Assembly (NCBI GenBank): GCA_013339895.1
Contig: JABACO010000001.1
Span: 15,990,990 to 16,054,989, forward strand
DNA: 64,000 bases
DNA from: Ephydatia muelleri
Lineage: Eukaryota; Porifera; Demospongiae; Spongillida; Spongillidae
Direction of reading: 5' to 3'
Below, in pieces: positions 11,437 to 24,629 of the stretch; the stretch's first letter is position 1, and each line of letters starts with the position of its first letter. The notes under the pieces were generated by a model. That model was not told where the DNA came from and did not search any database. It saw only the letters and a program-made list of their open reading frames with translations. Both the position numbers and the translations under genes were made by a program.

Positions 11437-13411
11437 AAGAATATGTCTCCAAGGAAATGAAACCATGGATTGTTGGTGATTTCACGCAGTCCAAATCTCT
11501 TTCGCACCTCACTTTTTGCATATTCACTTCAAGTTCAATTTGCAGAGTCTGCATTGAGCTTGCATTAAGTTCCGTTGTTCACAGATGATGTTTAGAGATC
11601 ATTCTTATCAGCCTGTGCAAACAAAATCACATCACCTTCCTAGTTCTTACCTACATGTATAATTAACATACCATGCAAATGCGGCAATACTTCAGTGCTG
11701 TGCTCCCAAGATGGCCTAACAGCTCTGATCTGCACGTGGGTTGTCACAGATAATCAATATAAGAGGTGCAATCACTAGAGCAGTAGTGCAAGTGCTAGCA
11801 TCCTACACCTCAATACCAGTTGTTTCTAACACATTACAGTAGCTCAGAAACAAAAGGTGTCCCGTTGTCTGAACAACACACAAAATGAATATTTGATACT
11901 GTGCTATTCTCGTGGCGAGGAAGGCCTGCTAGCAAAAGGTACCAACAGTCAAATTTGTGCCACTTTTTGCTATGATTGCCACTTGTATCATCACAGAATA
12001 AAATTAGTGGTACCACTAGCCTTTTCCTTAAGCGGATGAGGTGTGAGATACTTGTCAATGTCCAAAATAATAAAGTAACGATAAGCTATGCCCAAAAAAC
12101 ATTACCTGTGAGCTTAGCCTTTCAAATTTACTTCCATCCCAGTTTAGAAGAGATGATGAAGGTTGAGCAAGGTGGGATACTTGAGTCAAACGGATGGTGA
12201 ATGCCACAATCTTCTGGAAAGTATACATCTTCAGGGTACGAAGTTATGTGTATGAATGCGTCCTTGTCAATAACAGGTTCTATTTCAACATGCAACTCAT
12301 TTGAAGAACCCTGGATAAATGAAAGTAAGTAATTAACTGGTGATTTGAAATCTACATACGTTACGCACGTATTGTAAATGTGTTACAGTATGCGTAACAA
12401 GTGTACCTGCTTGAAAAATGACAGAATGACTCCTTTTGTCATACCAATGTCATTGTGGTGAAAATAAACCCAATTGCGTACAAATATTTCCTCTCCATGA
12501 GGTAGTGACACCATTAGTGTAGCAAACCTGGGATTTTCATTCCAACGCTTTCTAGGATAAATTTTACTGTATTACACCAAATGCGTATTTTAAAAAACAA
12601 TAATGAATGACACATTAACATACGTGTAATCACCCTCTGTACGAACAGGAAAACGAGCCAAGCAGCTGGATATCTCAGGGTTTGTAAGCAGTTGCGTATG
12701 ATGGATGTCAATGAGAGGCTGTAATATGGATTTTCATCTGTGGACAAGTGCTAAGAAGATCCACTTTATATGCTGATGAAATTGAAGCAATGATTAACTA
12801 ACCCTCTGTCGCATATCAACTCTAAGTACTATGAATGCTCTCAGGCTAGGCACGTTAATACCACATTCTTTGAGTATGAACCAAATAAACATAAGAGCTG
12901 TGCTACCCTGTTGTAAAGGAAATAGTGGTACCCAGTAGATAGAAGTACATCAGTACATACGATGGGATGTGGACCATGTATGAGAATGTAAAGGAGAGCA
13001 AATATCTTACTTGGGAATGGATAGTAGCACATTTTCTCATCCACCCTAAACTGTTTTACAAGGTTCTCAAAGTTCTTATCAGCATACTCATCATTATCCG
13101 CGGCATCTTCTACACCGAAATCCTGTTCAGCGTATTCATCATCTGCGATGTTGATGTACGTGGTTTATGGTGGGGCTAAAGTCAGTTAATACAATACATC
13201 GCATGCATCAGTACCGCGTTATTTACCTCGATCGTTGATGTCCGTTGCGGCGTTGCCGCTCCATTGCATCCACAAAAGCCTTATGTGATGAACTTTGAAT
13301 ATGTCGTTCAAGTCGACTCTTGTAATGAAAACCCTCATTGCATTCTTTGCAATAAAATTCGCCTTCAAATCCTAAATAAAGAATCCTTTGTAACATAGGA
13401 GAGACGGTCAC
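11437..13411 (-). pseudogene. C2H2-finger / DDTSGN-family gene, 5' half (split gene, part 1)
   Basis: Minus-strand exons with good splice signals: 13240-13411 (zinc finger FYCKECNEGFHYKSRLERH with H-x5-H), 12961-13142 (CYYPFPSKIFALLYILIHG), 12803-12907 (GSTALMFIWFILKECGINVP), 12624-12718 (PLIDIHHTQLL), 12407-12551 (KRWNENPRFATLMVSLPHG), 12132-12310 (ends PPCSTFIISSKLGW), 11672-12050 (LILFCDDTSGNHSKKWHKF, then LLLAGLPRHEN, then VIAPLILIICDNPRA and LGSTALKYCRICM) and 11437-11612 (RKRFGLREITNNPWF). Phases agree from 13142 down to 12050. Lesions: a stop and +1 shift near 11835, a TAG near 11795 where the family has tyrosine, 2 extra bases near 11728, stops in the last exon. This family is known to me in fungi and cnidarians as uncharacterised; a transposon origin is possible but unproven. 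Confidence 0.68.
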
Positions 13412-13858
13412 TTAAAGCCTTTTGCTCTCACCTCGAAGCAAACGGTGAAACGCGCCATTTCAATTTTTTTCTGACACGTGCTTCGAAGCCGATATATTTG
13501 ACCACGCGATGGCCGGCGAGCTTAGTACATCAGCAGCGTTCTCTAGCAGCCAACTGCCTTCAACTAAGTGTATAAATTTAGTATACGTCGTCTTGCACCC
13601 CACCTTACAACCTGGAGTCTGGTAGTCAGTGATTTGAGAGATCCAAACAATTGGAACCTTCATTTTTATTCTTATTTTTTTGTGCTATATACCATTTATT
13701 TATATACGGTACCATCGGATCAATACTGGTACAAGCTGTTATCAATAGACATACGACAAGATAACAAGCTAAGCTAGATACTGATTGATAACATCTGGTA
13801 ACAATTTTTTATTTCGATCCTGGTACAATGTTGTCAGCGCTATCATCATGATACAATA
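13412..13858. other. Intergenic; possible first exon of the split gene
   Basis: On the minus strand near 13430-13457 a short ORF (MARFTVCFE) ends at a GTGAGA donor just upstream of the zinc-finger exon, but the phases do not agree. Otherwise nothing supported. Confidence 0.25.
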
Positions 13859-15674
13859 CACGGCGCGACAGTGAACCGTATGCAGCCTTGTATATTGCAC
13901 CCATACTAATCGATACTCGTCTGCACTCGACACGTGGGCAGTTTTTCATACGTCACGAATGCGGCGCCTGTATACGTCTCAGAACGAACACTTCGCTTAT
14001 ACGTATGATATCGCGGTCTGCATATGGATTCGGTATAATCGTCATCACCTGTCTGCATACTTCAGATGAACGCGTGCAGACTCTGTACACGTCATGTATT
14101 CGAATCGTTTCAAATCCATTTTCTGTTCTGCATACTTGTAGGCTAGTGCTTAAACCATGAACCACGCCAGCAATAATTCAGAATTTAACGGCAAACTTTA
14201 ATCAAATTACAGCTGAAATACAACTTGGTCAAAAAATAAACAGTATAGTTCCAAGCTGGCGATCAAAGTCTCCATCATATTTTCCTGATGTAGTTAGAAG
14301 GACACTCTCCGCCTAGCAGAGGCCTCTTGGAAGGCGAGCACGAGCCTCTACTACTCTCGCGGCACTTGTCGACGGTTTCCTTACAAGCAGTGCCACAAGC
14401 TAAAATATTACAGAGGTTATGCACAAAGAACTCAGCATTTACTTACTCTCTGACCGCGGTGGAAGCTAGCTTATGCTTTACAATGCTATCGTCTTCATCC
14501 CCTTGGTTGGCCATGCAGCGAAACGTTTTCATTTGGCCGTAGTACACCCTGGCGTCGGCTCAAGAGCTGTGGTCGGAAAGGAAAGTCATAGCATGCCTAC
14601 TCTGTACCTGCGTTTCTTCTTTTGCTTTGCCGGGTTTGGTCATTTCAGTCTCGATGTACTCGCTTAAATATCTCCTGACCCTGAAGTTATTGGCACGCGC
14701 ACATAATCCACATGCACATATACAACTTACTATGCTCTTCGTAATGGCATTCTATTGGTCGGCACTGTGCTTAAGAGAACAAACATGACGTAAGCATGTA
14801 AACCTTTGTGACAACTTGAAACGCCGCCTCACTGCATCTACTGAATCACACACTTGTCCTGGTTTGACATAAGCAACACCGTATAGTGTACAGTGTAAAC
14901 ACGCACAACTTACCAGGCCTAACTGCTTAAGACCGTTCGGTATGCCTTTATAACCTCCGCCTGTCACCCGCGTTGTCCGAAACTCTTGGAACTCTCTATC
15001 TTGCACAGTTGCACCTCACTAATTCGTCAGCTATATAGTGATCAAAATCAACAATCCAATTTCTCTTTCGTTGGGGAAGGCTCCATTAGTACTGTCTCCA
15101 CAGATAGCCCAGTAGTCCAACTTTCCTTTCCTCCTATTTCGTTGGGAACTCAACCAAGTTGCCTATTTTTGTTTCCTTTGGTCGATCGTACGTCGTCACC
15201 TCATTAATGACCAACACGTGCAAAACTTAAAACCGAGCATGCGCAGATAATGATATCAAAATTAATTACTCAAATAGGCCTACAGGCTACACCCGCTAGA
15301 AATAGTCACAGATGTAGGTATCAGAAGTTTATAAGGATCCAATAACTTACCTGTGAGTTCGAAATAGTACGCGACTCGGTCGAGGTAATTATAGTAGCCA
15401 CACGTTTTCATGGGTGTGGTTAAAACGGCCTATATTCTTATTTATTGCGCACTATCGTAATTTACAGGCTAAAGTGCCGCTCGCGATATGATATGGGTGC
15501 GGTACACACCCGATACTTAGCCCCAACAATACCCATCTGCACACTGCACTGGACATTGACATATCTAGGTACGAGTATGTATATTGGTCCGCACATGTGC
15601 ATGTCTGGATATGTATCTGCATTGGCGTGGGCAAACTCTGCATATTACTGCATACGATACTATGTCACGCAGTG
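13859..15674. mobile_element. Non-autonomous CACTA-like element, copy 1 (1.8 kb)
   Basis: Starts CACGGCGCGACAGTG and ends in ATGTCACGCAGTG, imperfect inverted termini whose match extends through CGTATGCAG. It is flanked by ATA on both sides, a 3-bp target duplication as in EnSpm/CACTA elements. Nearly the whole length is repeated at 28242-29963 with high identity. Short ORFs inside are not obviously coding. Subterminal CTGCATA strings recur near both ends. Confidence 0.8.
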
Positions 15675-16029
15675 ATATTCACATCTGGCTTGATACAGGT
15701 TGATTGGCTTATCAATATTGTTACCATACTGTAAACTGTTGGCTGTGTAGCTTACCAAAAAGTCGTGTAACACCGAACTTATTACCTGTTCATAAATAAC
15801 AGAACGTGTTTCTAAAGGTCACGCATGCGCAACGAAATATATTTCTAGCATGATCTTACATGTATATTTGTTACAATTGTGGATAATCAACATGTCTCAC
15901 GATGACAAGAAAGGACACAAATAGCTAGGGTACACTGTAGGTATTCAGGATGTCTAAGATATAGAGTTGTCCAAATGTGAGGAAAGCTATACAGGACTTT
16001 TGAGTACTTCCAATTGCAAAAAGTGCACT

Positions 16030-16900
16030 TCTCTCAACAGTATTTCTGTATATGTGTGAATGTGTGTGTACATGTATGCATACACATACACACATGAATT
16101 ATACACATACACACATGTGCATGTGTGTTAATATGTGTGCATTGTGTGTGTGAATTCGTGTGTATGTGTGTATGTGTGTATGTGCATGTGTGCCATGTGT
16201 GTATGCAGGCCTGTAGCCAGGGGGTTGGTCAATCCCCCTTGTTTGATGCCTGATTGTGAGGCCCCCCCCCTTTCATATTTAGCTAAATGTGAGGCCCCAC
16301 CTCCCCCCTACCCCAACAGTCCTGCAGTCCTATTAATCGACCCCCCCTGCCAGACTTCCTGCCTACGAGCCTGCGTATGCATGTGTACATGTGTGCATTG
16401 TGTGTGCATGTGTGTGTATGTGTTCATATGTGTAAGTTTGTGTCTGTCATGCACATGTGTGCATGTGTGTGTGCTTGTGTGTGCATGTCTGCACATGTGT
16501 GCATGTGTGCATGGAGTGTGCTTGTGTGTGCATGTGTGTGCATGTGTGCATGTCTGCACGTGTGTGCATGTGTGCATTGTGTGTGCATGTGTGCATTGTG
16601 TGTGTTCATTGTGTGTGTTAGCATGTGTATACGTGTGTGTTGTGTGTGCACATGTGTGTGCATGTGTGTGTATGTGTATGTATGTGTCTGTACGTGTGTG
16701 TATGTGTTCATATGTTAGCATGAGTCTGTCATGTACGTGGTACATGTGTGTGTGCATGTGTGTGCATGTGTGTGTGCAGCGTGTGTGCATGTGTGCATAC
16801 ATGTGTGTGTGGTTATGTGTATTTGTGTGTGAGTACATATGTATGTGTGTACGTGTGTATACATGCATGCGCATGTGTGGTTATGTGTATGTGTGTGCAG
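16030..16900. repeat. TG-rich degenerate satellite
   Basis: Hundreds of bases of variable TGTG/CATGTG/TATGTG text. The long Cys/Val or His/Thr ORFs seen in it on both strands are artefacts of the dinucleotide repeat. It is interrupted by a MITE at 16205-16374. Confidence 0.9.
16205..16374. mobile_element. 170-bp MITE inserted in the TG satellite
   Basis: Termini GCAGGCCTGTAGCCAGG and its imperfect reverse complement (CCTGCCTACGAGCCTGC), flanked on both sides by GTAT. The inside is C-rich. No coding capacity. Confidence 0.65.
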
Positions 16901-17464
16901 CTCGTGTAAAAATTTGTACGTATAAGTGCATCTGTTATGCAAACATGTGCATGCATATGGACATTGTCAAACAATTAATAGTTATTGTATTTATCTCGTA
17001 TCAGTCATTACACCAAACCAGGCATACATTTTGACCAAAATGTCACAAAAATGATATTTAATCCCACAACAACACTGTACCTACAAAAAGGGTTCAAACA
17101 CTGTCACTAATGAAGTACTTTAGCCTACCCTTACAAGTGTTTGACAGCATTCATTCATCCAGCATATTTCTTCACGATAGCTATCGGGATGTGCATGTGG
17201 TATATGTAGCCGCATGAATGCATGAACACTTTTAGCATACACCCAATGTTCAAGCTGCAACAGGTCTGTTAAATATTTTTTTAAGGACTACCTACATGCT
17301 TTCTGCTAGATGTCATGCAATATGTGATATTACATGCATACATATAATAGATACTTGTGAGTAATAATGTATATGTTCCCATGCCATTTTACTAGGGTGT
17401 GGTCTAAATAGAATCCAGATGAATTTTAATACACAGTCACTGTTACCACACAAGCACTGCCATT
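16901..17464. other. No gene recognised
   Basis: AT-rich sequence without an ORF bearing motifs; ends at the transposon terminus at 17465. Confidence 0.4.
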
Positions 17465-18110
17465 GGGCTATTCCATTATTAAATCGTACACCCCCACGGA
17501 TGACAAACATGTGTGTCCTGGGGTCATGTTTAATATTTGTCCAGGGGGCATGTATGGGTGCTAACAGGTATGTGTCCTGGGGGGGAGTGATGTAAGCTTG
17601 TAAGCTGTCCAGGATATTCTAGGGGTGATGTGTGTGTCCTGGGGGGAACCATGTCCTCCGTCCAGGTACTCTAGGGTTCAGGTGCATGTCCTGGGGGGAG
17701 CCATGCCCTCCGTCCGGGGTACTCAAGGGGTTAAGATGTGTGTCCTGGGGGGAGATATGCCCTCTGTCCGGGGTACTCTAAGGGTTATAGTGTGTCCTGG
17801 GGGGAGATACGCCCTCCGTCCGAGCTACTCTAGGGGTTAAGGTGTGTGTCCTGGGGGGAGATATGCCCTTTGTCCGGGGTACTCTAGGGGTTAAGGTGTG
17901 TGTCCTGGGGGAAGATACGCCCTTCGTCCGGGGTACTCTAGGGGTTAAGGTGTGTGTCCTGGGGGAGATATGCCCTCCGTCCAGGGTACTCAAGGGGTTA
18001 AGATGTGTGTCCTGGAGGGAGATATGCCCTCTGTCCGGGGTACTCTAAGGGTTATAGTGTGTCCTGGGAGGAGATATGCCCTCCGTCCGGGGTACTTCTA
18101 TGTACAAACC
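17465..18110 (+). repeat. Transposon end followed by G-rich 55-60-bp minisatellite
   Basis: GGGCTATTCCATTATTAAAT followed by CGTACACCCCCACGGATGAC is a terminal sequence also found inverted at 52190-52234 and, diverged, at both ends of the MITE at 45913-46062. Directly after it come about ten units of the type TGTGTCCTGGGGGGAGATAT with ...CCCTCCGTCCGGGGTACTC. The small ORFs in it follow the repeat period and are not genes. The opposite terminus is not present here. Confidence 0.75.
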
Positions 18111-18756
18111 TAATTTATTTTTAACACCGGGTTTACGTAAGACGCGGGTTATTTTGGGGAAATTCAAAAAGTGAAAATTTCCCTCCGAGTGGAATTGCTA
18201 ATTTCTAATGCAGCCATCTGCTATATTAAGCATTTTGATAGTCACTGCATATTTACGACTGTCTTGGGGACAATTGCCTTGGTCAAAAAAGGCCCGTATT
18301 GTCGGACAACCCAGAGAACGGGCCGTGACAGGTGCACTTTTTTTGTAAGCAATCCCAGACCAATTTTACACGTTCATACCATTGTATTGGGGGTATTTAT
18401 TGTTAAAATGCATTTGTAGCTGTTTCTGTACCTCTGTCTTTTCGTTTAGCTAGTTTTATAAAGAATCGGCACGTTCAACCGCTAATTAGGCTACGCCCAC
18501 ACGCGGATTGTACACGTACAAATTAGACAAGAATATAGCACAGGGTAACGCGCCAATGCTTAGCAGGGGTGTAAGTTATGCTATATAAAAGTTGTTGGTT
18601 GGTATTGGTAGAGATGTACCATGTGTTGATTGGAAATGCATATGTTGGAGATGCATAAGGTCTATACAGCTTTGTGCATATAAAGCAGTATCTCTTATCT
18701 GAGTGCAGGTATCAAGCTGCAGCATCCCTTTTCCCTTTGGAGTTTTATTTCAATTC

Positions 18757-18834
18757 CACCCCCCACCCCCCCCCCCACCCCCCCCCCCCCCCCCACCCCC
18801 CCCACCCCCCCCACCCCCCCCCCCTTCCCCCCCG
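18757..18834. repeat. Poly-C tract
   Basis: About 75 bp of C broken only by single A and T bases; a candidate for G-quadruplex on the minus strand and a likely assembly weak point. Confidence 0.9.
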
Positions 18835-19145
18835 GGCCCTCAGAAGTGTTGAGTTTTGTACAAGTTATTCTGCTTGGTAGGCAAAGAAGTTTCTTGAAGG
18901 TCTTCTCACCATGCAGGAAGATTCCATGCAGGGAGTAATACTTCGATCCATCCCTTCACACCATTTGGCTAGAACAGGGACTTAAACCTTCCAAAACCAT
19001 CTTCAGTCAAATCCTTCTTCACCCTGGCAACTTTGTGGTCATTAGCTCTGTCCACTGAGTAGACATAAGAATCCACTAGAGTTTCCAACTGGCTCAATAC
19101 TTGAAAAAGGCAATCCTGGCAACCATAATCAGCATGATATAATGA

Positions 19146-19620
19146 AACAGCTGTAGGAAAGACAGCAGTACGTATAGCAGTAGGAAGGACAACAGTAGGT
19201 AATGTTGTCCTTTCTACTGCTATACGTACTGCTGTCCTTCCTACAGCTGACCTTCCTTCCTATTGTTGTCCTTCCTACTGCTGTCACAGCAGTAGGAAGG
19301 ACAGCAGTAGGAAGGACAGCAGTAGTAGCAGTAAGAAGGACAACAATAGGAAGGAAGGTCAGCAGTAGGAAGGACAGCAGTAGGAAGGACAGCAGCAGGA
19401 AGGACAGCAGTAGGAAGGACAGCAGTAGGAAGGACAGCAGTAGGAAGAACAGCAGTAGGAAGGACAGCAGTAGGAAGGACAACAGTAGGAAGGACAGCAG
19501 TAGGAAGGACAGCAGTAGGAATATAGGAAGGATAGCAGCAGGAACAGCAACAGCAGCAGGAACAGCACCAGAGACAGCAACAGCAGCAGGGACAACAGTA
19601 GGAACAGCATCAAGCTAGGG
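19146..19620. repeat. 12-bp minisatellite (AGGACAGCAGTA), partly inverted
   Basis: Units AGGACAGCAGTA repeat at least 25 times. At 19150-19290 the array also runs in the opposite direction, making a hairpin. The long repetitive ORFs on both strands are by-products. Confidence 0.9.
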
Positions 19621-20256
19621 GCAGCAGTACGAAAGACAACTAGTACTGCAGCTGCAAGAAGGACAGTATACATGGTAGAAGGGACTACAGACTCAGCAAC
19701 TAACTGGAGCGCTATTACGATAGGTTTTATTAGCCAATTGGCTTACTGTTTGCGAGGACGTGCGCTAATGCGTTGTCTACAGTTGCAGCAATCATGGCAC
19801 ACACCCGAATTACAAGGTTTGCATGCTCGGCTTCTGTGTTTTTCTTTTTTCTGCGAACAATTTCTAGGCAGCTGGTAATAAGGTAATTGTATTCATCATG
19901 ATTATTACTTGTCTGCGCTACTGCGCCTCGAAAGGCAGCTGCATTGTCCTTACATATAGATATTGTGTAGCCTTTTCTTATGCTAGAGATGCTAATGGAA
20001 CACTTTATAAGCCAAGAAATGATAAGGAAAAAAAGTGCACCTTGAAATCGAGGGCCACCGCGAAAACGCTAATGAGGTTAGTTTGAGACTTTAGTGTAAG
20101 ACAATGGTATGAACTTTTTGACCCCAACTCTACAGTATGGATGCATATAAGATGGTCTGTTAGGCTGCGTAATTAGTTTGAGAATCGAATGTAAGGAGGG
20201 AATTATGAAAGTTTTATTTTCCCCAAAATTTCCCCGCGTCTTACGTAAACCCGGTG

Positions 20257-20664
20257 TTAAATACAGCACATACAAAGTGGATACAAATTGTGATGGACTT
20301 ATTGCTTCTCATACTTAATGCACAATATTCATGCACATAGTCATTTTGAATCATTGTCAAACTGCTCAATGGCAATATCCTACTGGCTTGTTCCCAACGC
20401 TTAAGGCCTTCCTTAATAGAATGGCTTCAAGAACACTGAATCTGAAATTGCTATGTCTGCCATTTCTCCTACAATAATGGACATAATTCAAAAAATAATA
20501 AATACATGTATACAGGAGATAATTTCCCCATTGAGGTATAATGTTATAAGAATGCCTTACGCCTGAATCACTATAACTCCCAAATGATTATAGCTATCAA
20601 CGTCATTTTTTCCAACACTTCATAGTACACCATCTCTCTATGGTATAATTTATCTTGGAGTCTT
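20257..20664. other. No gene recognised
   Basis: Ordinary AT-rich sequence between two elements. Confidence 0.35.
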
Positions 20665-21015
20665 GTCTTGAGTTATCTCTTTGCCATCGTCGCATGGTCA
20701 ATACCCCACGAGGGTAAGGACCACCACAACTTTAAGTAGAAGCTTTCAAATCGCTTCATAATTGGTTTGTATGTAGATGAGTCCTGTAGCTATTAATTTG
20801 TTCTATTCATTAATTTTTACGTCATCCGTTACGGATACATGTACAGGCGGAACATTTCCCGCTTGATCCGCACCATTGATTTACACAAACCTTTTCCCAA
20901 ATGGGGAGGTGGGTGCCTAAATCATTGGTGTAAATCAGGTGGGAAATGTGCACTTATTTTGCCGCATTGTATCTCCGTAACAGATGAAGAACAAATCGAT
21001 AGCTACAGAACATAC
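20665..21015. mobile_element. Second, diverged copy of the fold-back family
   Basis: Shares with 10501-11058 the blocks ATACCCCA, TCAAATCGCTTC, TTAATTTTTA, TCCGTTACGGA, a GGGGAGG centre and ATCTCCGTAACAGATG, in the same order, and its two halves are inverted repeats of one another. The right arm is shorter. Confidence 0.7.
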
Positions 21016-21585
21016 TACTGCAAGTGTGGTATAAGTACAACACAGACAATAACATGAAATAACTACACACACATCTTAATCCACAATGCATTTCTAGCTC
21101 AGAGTTTGGCCTTAATTAGTGACATGCTCAGATGACCATATAGATTTCTACTCACCCTGTTTTTTTTTTTAAATGCAGAGATTACGTTGTGCTTCTATGC
21201 CCAAGCATTTGGGTTTGATGAAGCCATCCTCAAGAATCTGTTCGCATCACTTATTATTGGCGATCGAGGGAGGGTATGATTTGGCCACATTGGCATTGAC
21301 ATCTTTTTCAGCTATTGATCACCACAGGTGTTAGAAGTGCAGGTACTAGTAATGGTATCGACTGTCTCCATTAACAAAGTGATACGAACAGATTCATGAA
21401 ATGGCTTCAATTGATCATGTTTTTGATTTCAACACTATCAATATCTGGTAAAGCATCAGTAAACTAATGTTTTACAGATATTATAATGTTTATTCATTTG
21501 CACACACATTGTTGCCTATTGTGGAATGGCCATACGTCATTGTACATTGATTTAAAATTGTAATGAAATGAAGTGTTCCTTTTAA
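21016..21585. other. No gene recognised
   Basis: Low-complexity T run near 21160; nothing else supported. Confidence 0.35.
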
Positions 21586-22226
21586 TGTTTAATCTCCCGG
21601 AATCCTTATTTAAGGATGGCCATCCTTCAATAAGGATGATGACCACTTTGTAAAAGAATGATGCACACTTGGTGCTTTATTTTATATTAGTGATTAACTA
21701 GATTCAAGATATTGCAGATAAGCGTTACTGCCGTGATCACAACAGGTTTGGCTTGCTCAAAAATCGGTATTACAGTCTCCTTATGGCGAAGTCGCCATTT
21801 GCCATTGGCGATATAGTAGTGAGCCAATTAACTCAAATAGCAAGGAAGGGCAGGTTTCTAAAAGCTGAATGAGTAGAATGTAGACTGTCAGAATCAGATG
21901 GACCCGTCTGTGGAACAATATCCATGGCGATATGCTCAAGACTCATGTACCGTGCGGCGTACTGCCACACATAAGCGATTGCATACACTCGAAAGTGTCA
22001 AGCTAAGCAACCCTGCTTACATACCGAGAGAGCCACAGAAAACGACGGATGTAATTCCTCACTATGGATGGGACGTAAATGTAGGTGGGCCACTAGGCCT
22101 ATAGCCAGGTGACCTTACATTTAGTTCAATAATCTATGGTGGCAGCAACAGCAATGATGTGGTCCCCTCGAGTCTGATTAATTGGGGTTAAGAATTGGCA
22201 AGGCTTCCTACATCTCCCGTCAAACC

Positions 22227-22250
22227 CCCCCCCCCCCCCCCCCCCCCCCC
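22227..22250. repeat. Poly-C run of 24
   Basis: Uninterrupted C run inside the outer TTAA element. Confidence 0.95.
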
Positions 22251-23845
22251 AATCCACCATTGTACATGCCCGGGTAGGCCTAACTACTGTATGCATGAAA
22301 TGACAGGAATAAAAAGCACACTCAGTCTGTTCAATGGAGCACAACCACATGTAGTGCACGTGGTCATGCACTACAGCGAGGCTATAGGGTATATATCCAC
22401 ACTGGCATTTGACCAGAATTAAGATAGCATCTACATGTTTGTATCAGTAACATGTACGCTTCATTATACAAACGCTTGATATTAGTGTTATGATGTAAAT
22501 GCTCATAACTTATTAACCACAAGTTATTTTTTTCAACGAATCAGGTTGTGAGTATAGCTGGGTCAACTGACTATCAGAAAAAATCAAGAGTTTTAAAACC
22601 ACTATGGTTTTTAAGGTCAATAACCTCTACTGTTGTGATCCTTATATAAGGATGGTGTCAATCCTTAACACCGGATCCATGAGAAGTAAACATTTTTTTT
22701 TGTAGAACCCGACTTTCTAAAAATTAGTCGGAAGGCCCCTAAATCTCTCGAAAAGCATATATTTAGTTAGTTTAACTATCGCCTAGACATTTGGCGTTGC
22801 CGTCTATCTTATATCTATCGTGGACACTTACCTGTATGGTTTCAAAGTGACGCGGTTCTATGTTTTTCGGTCACGAAGCGTTGCGGAGTGCACTTTTTTC
22901 CTAGGCAATTAAGAGCTGTTTTGAACACGCTTTTATATGACATTTGGTACTACTAGGAGGCCACAATGGATACCGTGTTGGCAGTTAGCTTAGTTCTTGT
23001 ACAAATCTCACCTACAGTTGTTTGCCTCGTTCAAGGACTTGTGCAGATCATTGTAATTAATTCATGTCTGGGTACGAGATAATCAATAACCGGACGAACA
23101 ATGCGAGAAATAGAGGTGGTGCATTCGGCTCACGTGCTTTTTATTTATAGCAACTTGTTACATAAATAGCAATTACACAGTGTATACGTGACGTCGAATA
23201 ACCCTTACGTATGCCAAATGTTAGGTGTTTGGGCCTGTGCACGACCAATTTTTGGGTCCGGAGAGGAGATACAAAGAAGCTTTAGTGTCTGTTTCGACGC
23301 TAGCATGATAGGTTACTGCCAGAATTGTTTCAAACGCTACCTATCCGATCCAGTTGTGCATGCCTATACTATTTTAAAACTCAGAATCCTTGTCAGAAAA
23401 AAGAGTCCCATTTCCGGCAAAGGTCTTACCCGCTCGACTCTAAACAAATGTAGGTCCTCAGCGGAAGTCACAGTGCAAAAAGTTAGATATACGATACGGT
23501 ATATTTTTGGTTATATTTGAGAATACGCCAAAAAATACGCCTGAGTACTATATTGAAATATAAGACGGCGTTTATTCAAGAATCCGCAAGTGTTAAATAC
23601 GTCACTGTTTATATAGGCACAATGTGTACAAAATATACCCCCGTAAGTATATTTATATCATACCACGTGTATATTCAAGTTTCACATATTCTGTGTGTAT
23701 ATTTGTCTGCGAGTTATCAATTCCTGTATAAGCGTTCATAAGCATCTAATTACTAAGGAGCTGGCGCTTGCCTTTAGTACTTAGCATGCGACAGTCAGTA
23801 CAAACCGAACTTGACACGCTCAATGCCGAAGTCGGAATTCGATAC

Positions 23846-24175
23846 TGATGGACATCTGCCTGTGTGTATATGTGTGTGTGGACATCTGTCTGTGTGGGAC
23901 ATCTGTCTGTGTGTGTGTGTCTGTGCATATGCGTGTGTGTGGACATCTGTCTGTGTATACGTGTGTGTGGACATCTGTCTGTATGCGTGTGTGTGGACAT
24001 CTGTCTGTATACGTGTGTGTGGATATCTGTCTGTATGCGTGTGTGTGTGGACATCGACCTGTCATGTGTGTACGTGCGACTGTGCATGTGTCCGTCTGTG
24101 TGTTGTATGTTTATGCGTGTGCGTGGACATGTGTGTCCGCGAGTGTGTGGACATGTACGTGCAAGTGTGTGTCAT
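23846..24175. repeat. GTGTGTGGACATCTGTCT minisatellite
   Basis: Degenerate units of about 26-30 bp built from TGTGTGTGGACATCTGTCTG. Long ORFs rich in Cys/Val or Thr/His follow the repeat. Confidence 0.9.
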
Positions 24176-24629
24176 TACAATTTTGAAATGTTAATGTGTA
24201 CCATTTTTATTCTTACCATTATTGTTCAATTTGAAATGGATATACAGTACATAATGATATGGAAAGTATGGTATAGAGGTTGTGCAATAGCGTCATAAAT
24301 CGTCATCAATAGCAACCTTTGCTAAGCGCCATTTTGAGTGTCAAAAGCACACACGTGTCTATCCGTAATAGAGTGATTGGAGGTTCCTGACTAACCGTTT
24401 GAGCCATTTCGTGTGATTAAATGCAGCTAGAAAGTACGGCCAAATACTCTGAGTATTACTATTAGCTTCATGACACTGCCAAACAGCGTTACAAGGTAAA
24501 ATTGGAGCTGGTTGGTGCGCTTGAAGACCCGTATGTTGCGTATGAGAGATTGTTAGTGTAGATTGGAATAATTGGCCTCAGGTTCCGATAGCTGTAAGAC
24601 TCTGCAGCATCAATTTTTTTTTACCAACT

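Larger units (their letters stand above)
18125..20256. mobile_element. TTAA-flanked non-autonomous element, 2.1 kb
   Basis: Left end CACCGGGTTTACGTAAGACG, right end its reverse complement, each next to TTAA (18121-18124 and 20257-20260). TTAA target sites are known for piggyBac and Kolobok elements; the shared CACCGG start with the THAP-bearing element at 22669-26316 favours Kolobok. No transposase was recognised; the inside is filled with a poly-C tract and a 12-bp minisatellite. Confidence 0.75.

Noticed and set aside
16135-17034. Long Cys/Val-rich and His/Thr-rich ORFs
   Set aside because: They are translations of TG/CA repeat DNA on both strands and in all frames.
19129-19673. Repetitive ORFs (GRTAVGRTAV, RKDSSRKDSS, LLLSFLLLSF)
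   Set aside because: Period equals the 12-bp minisatellite; open in several frames at once.
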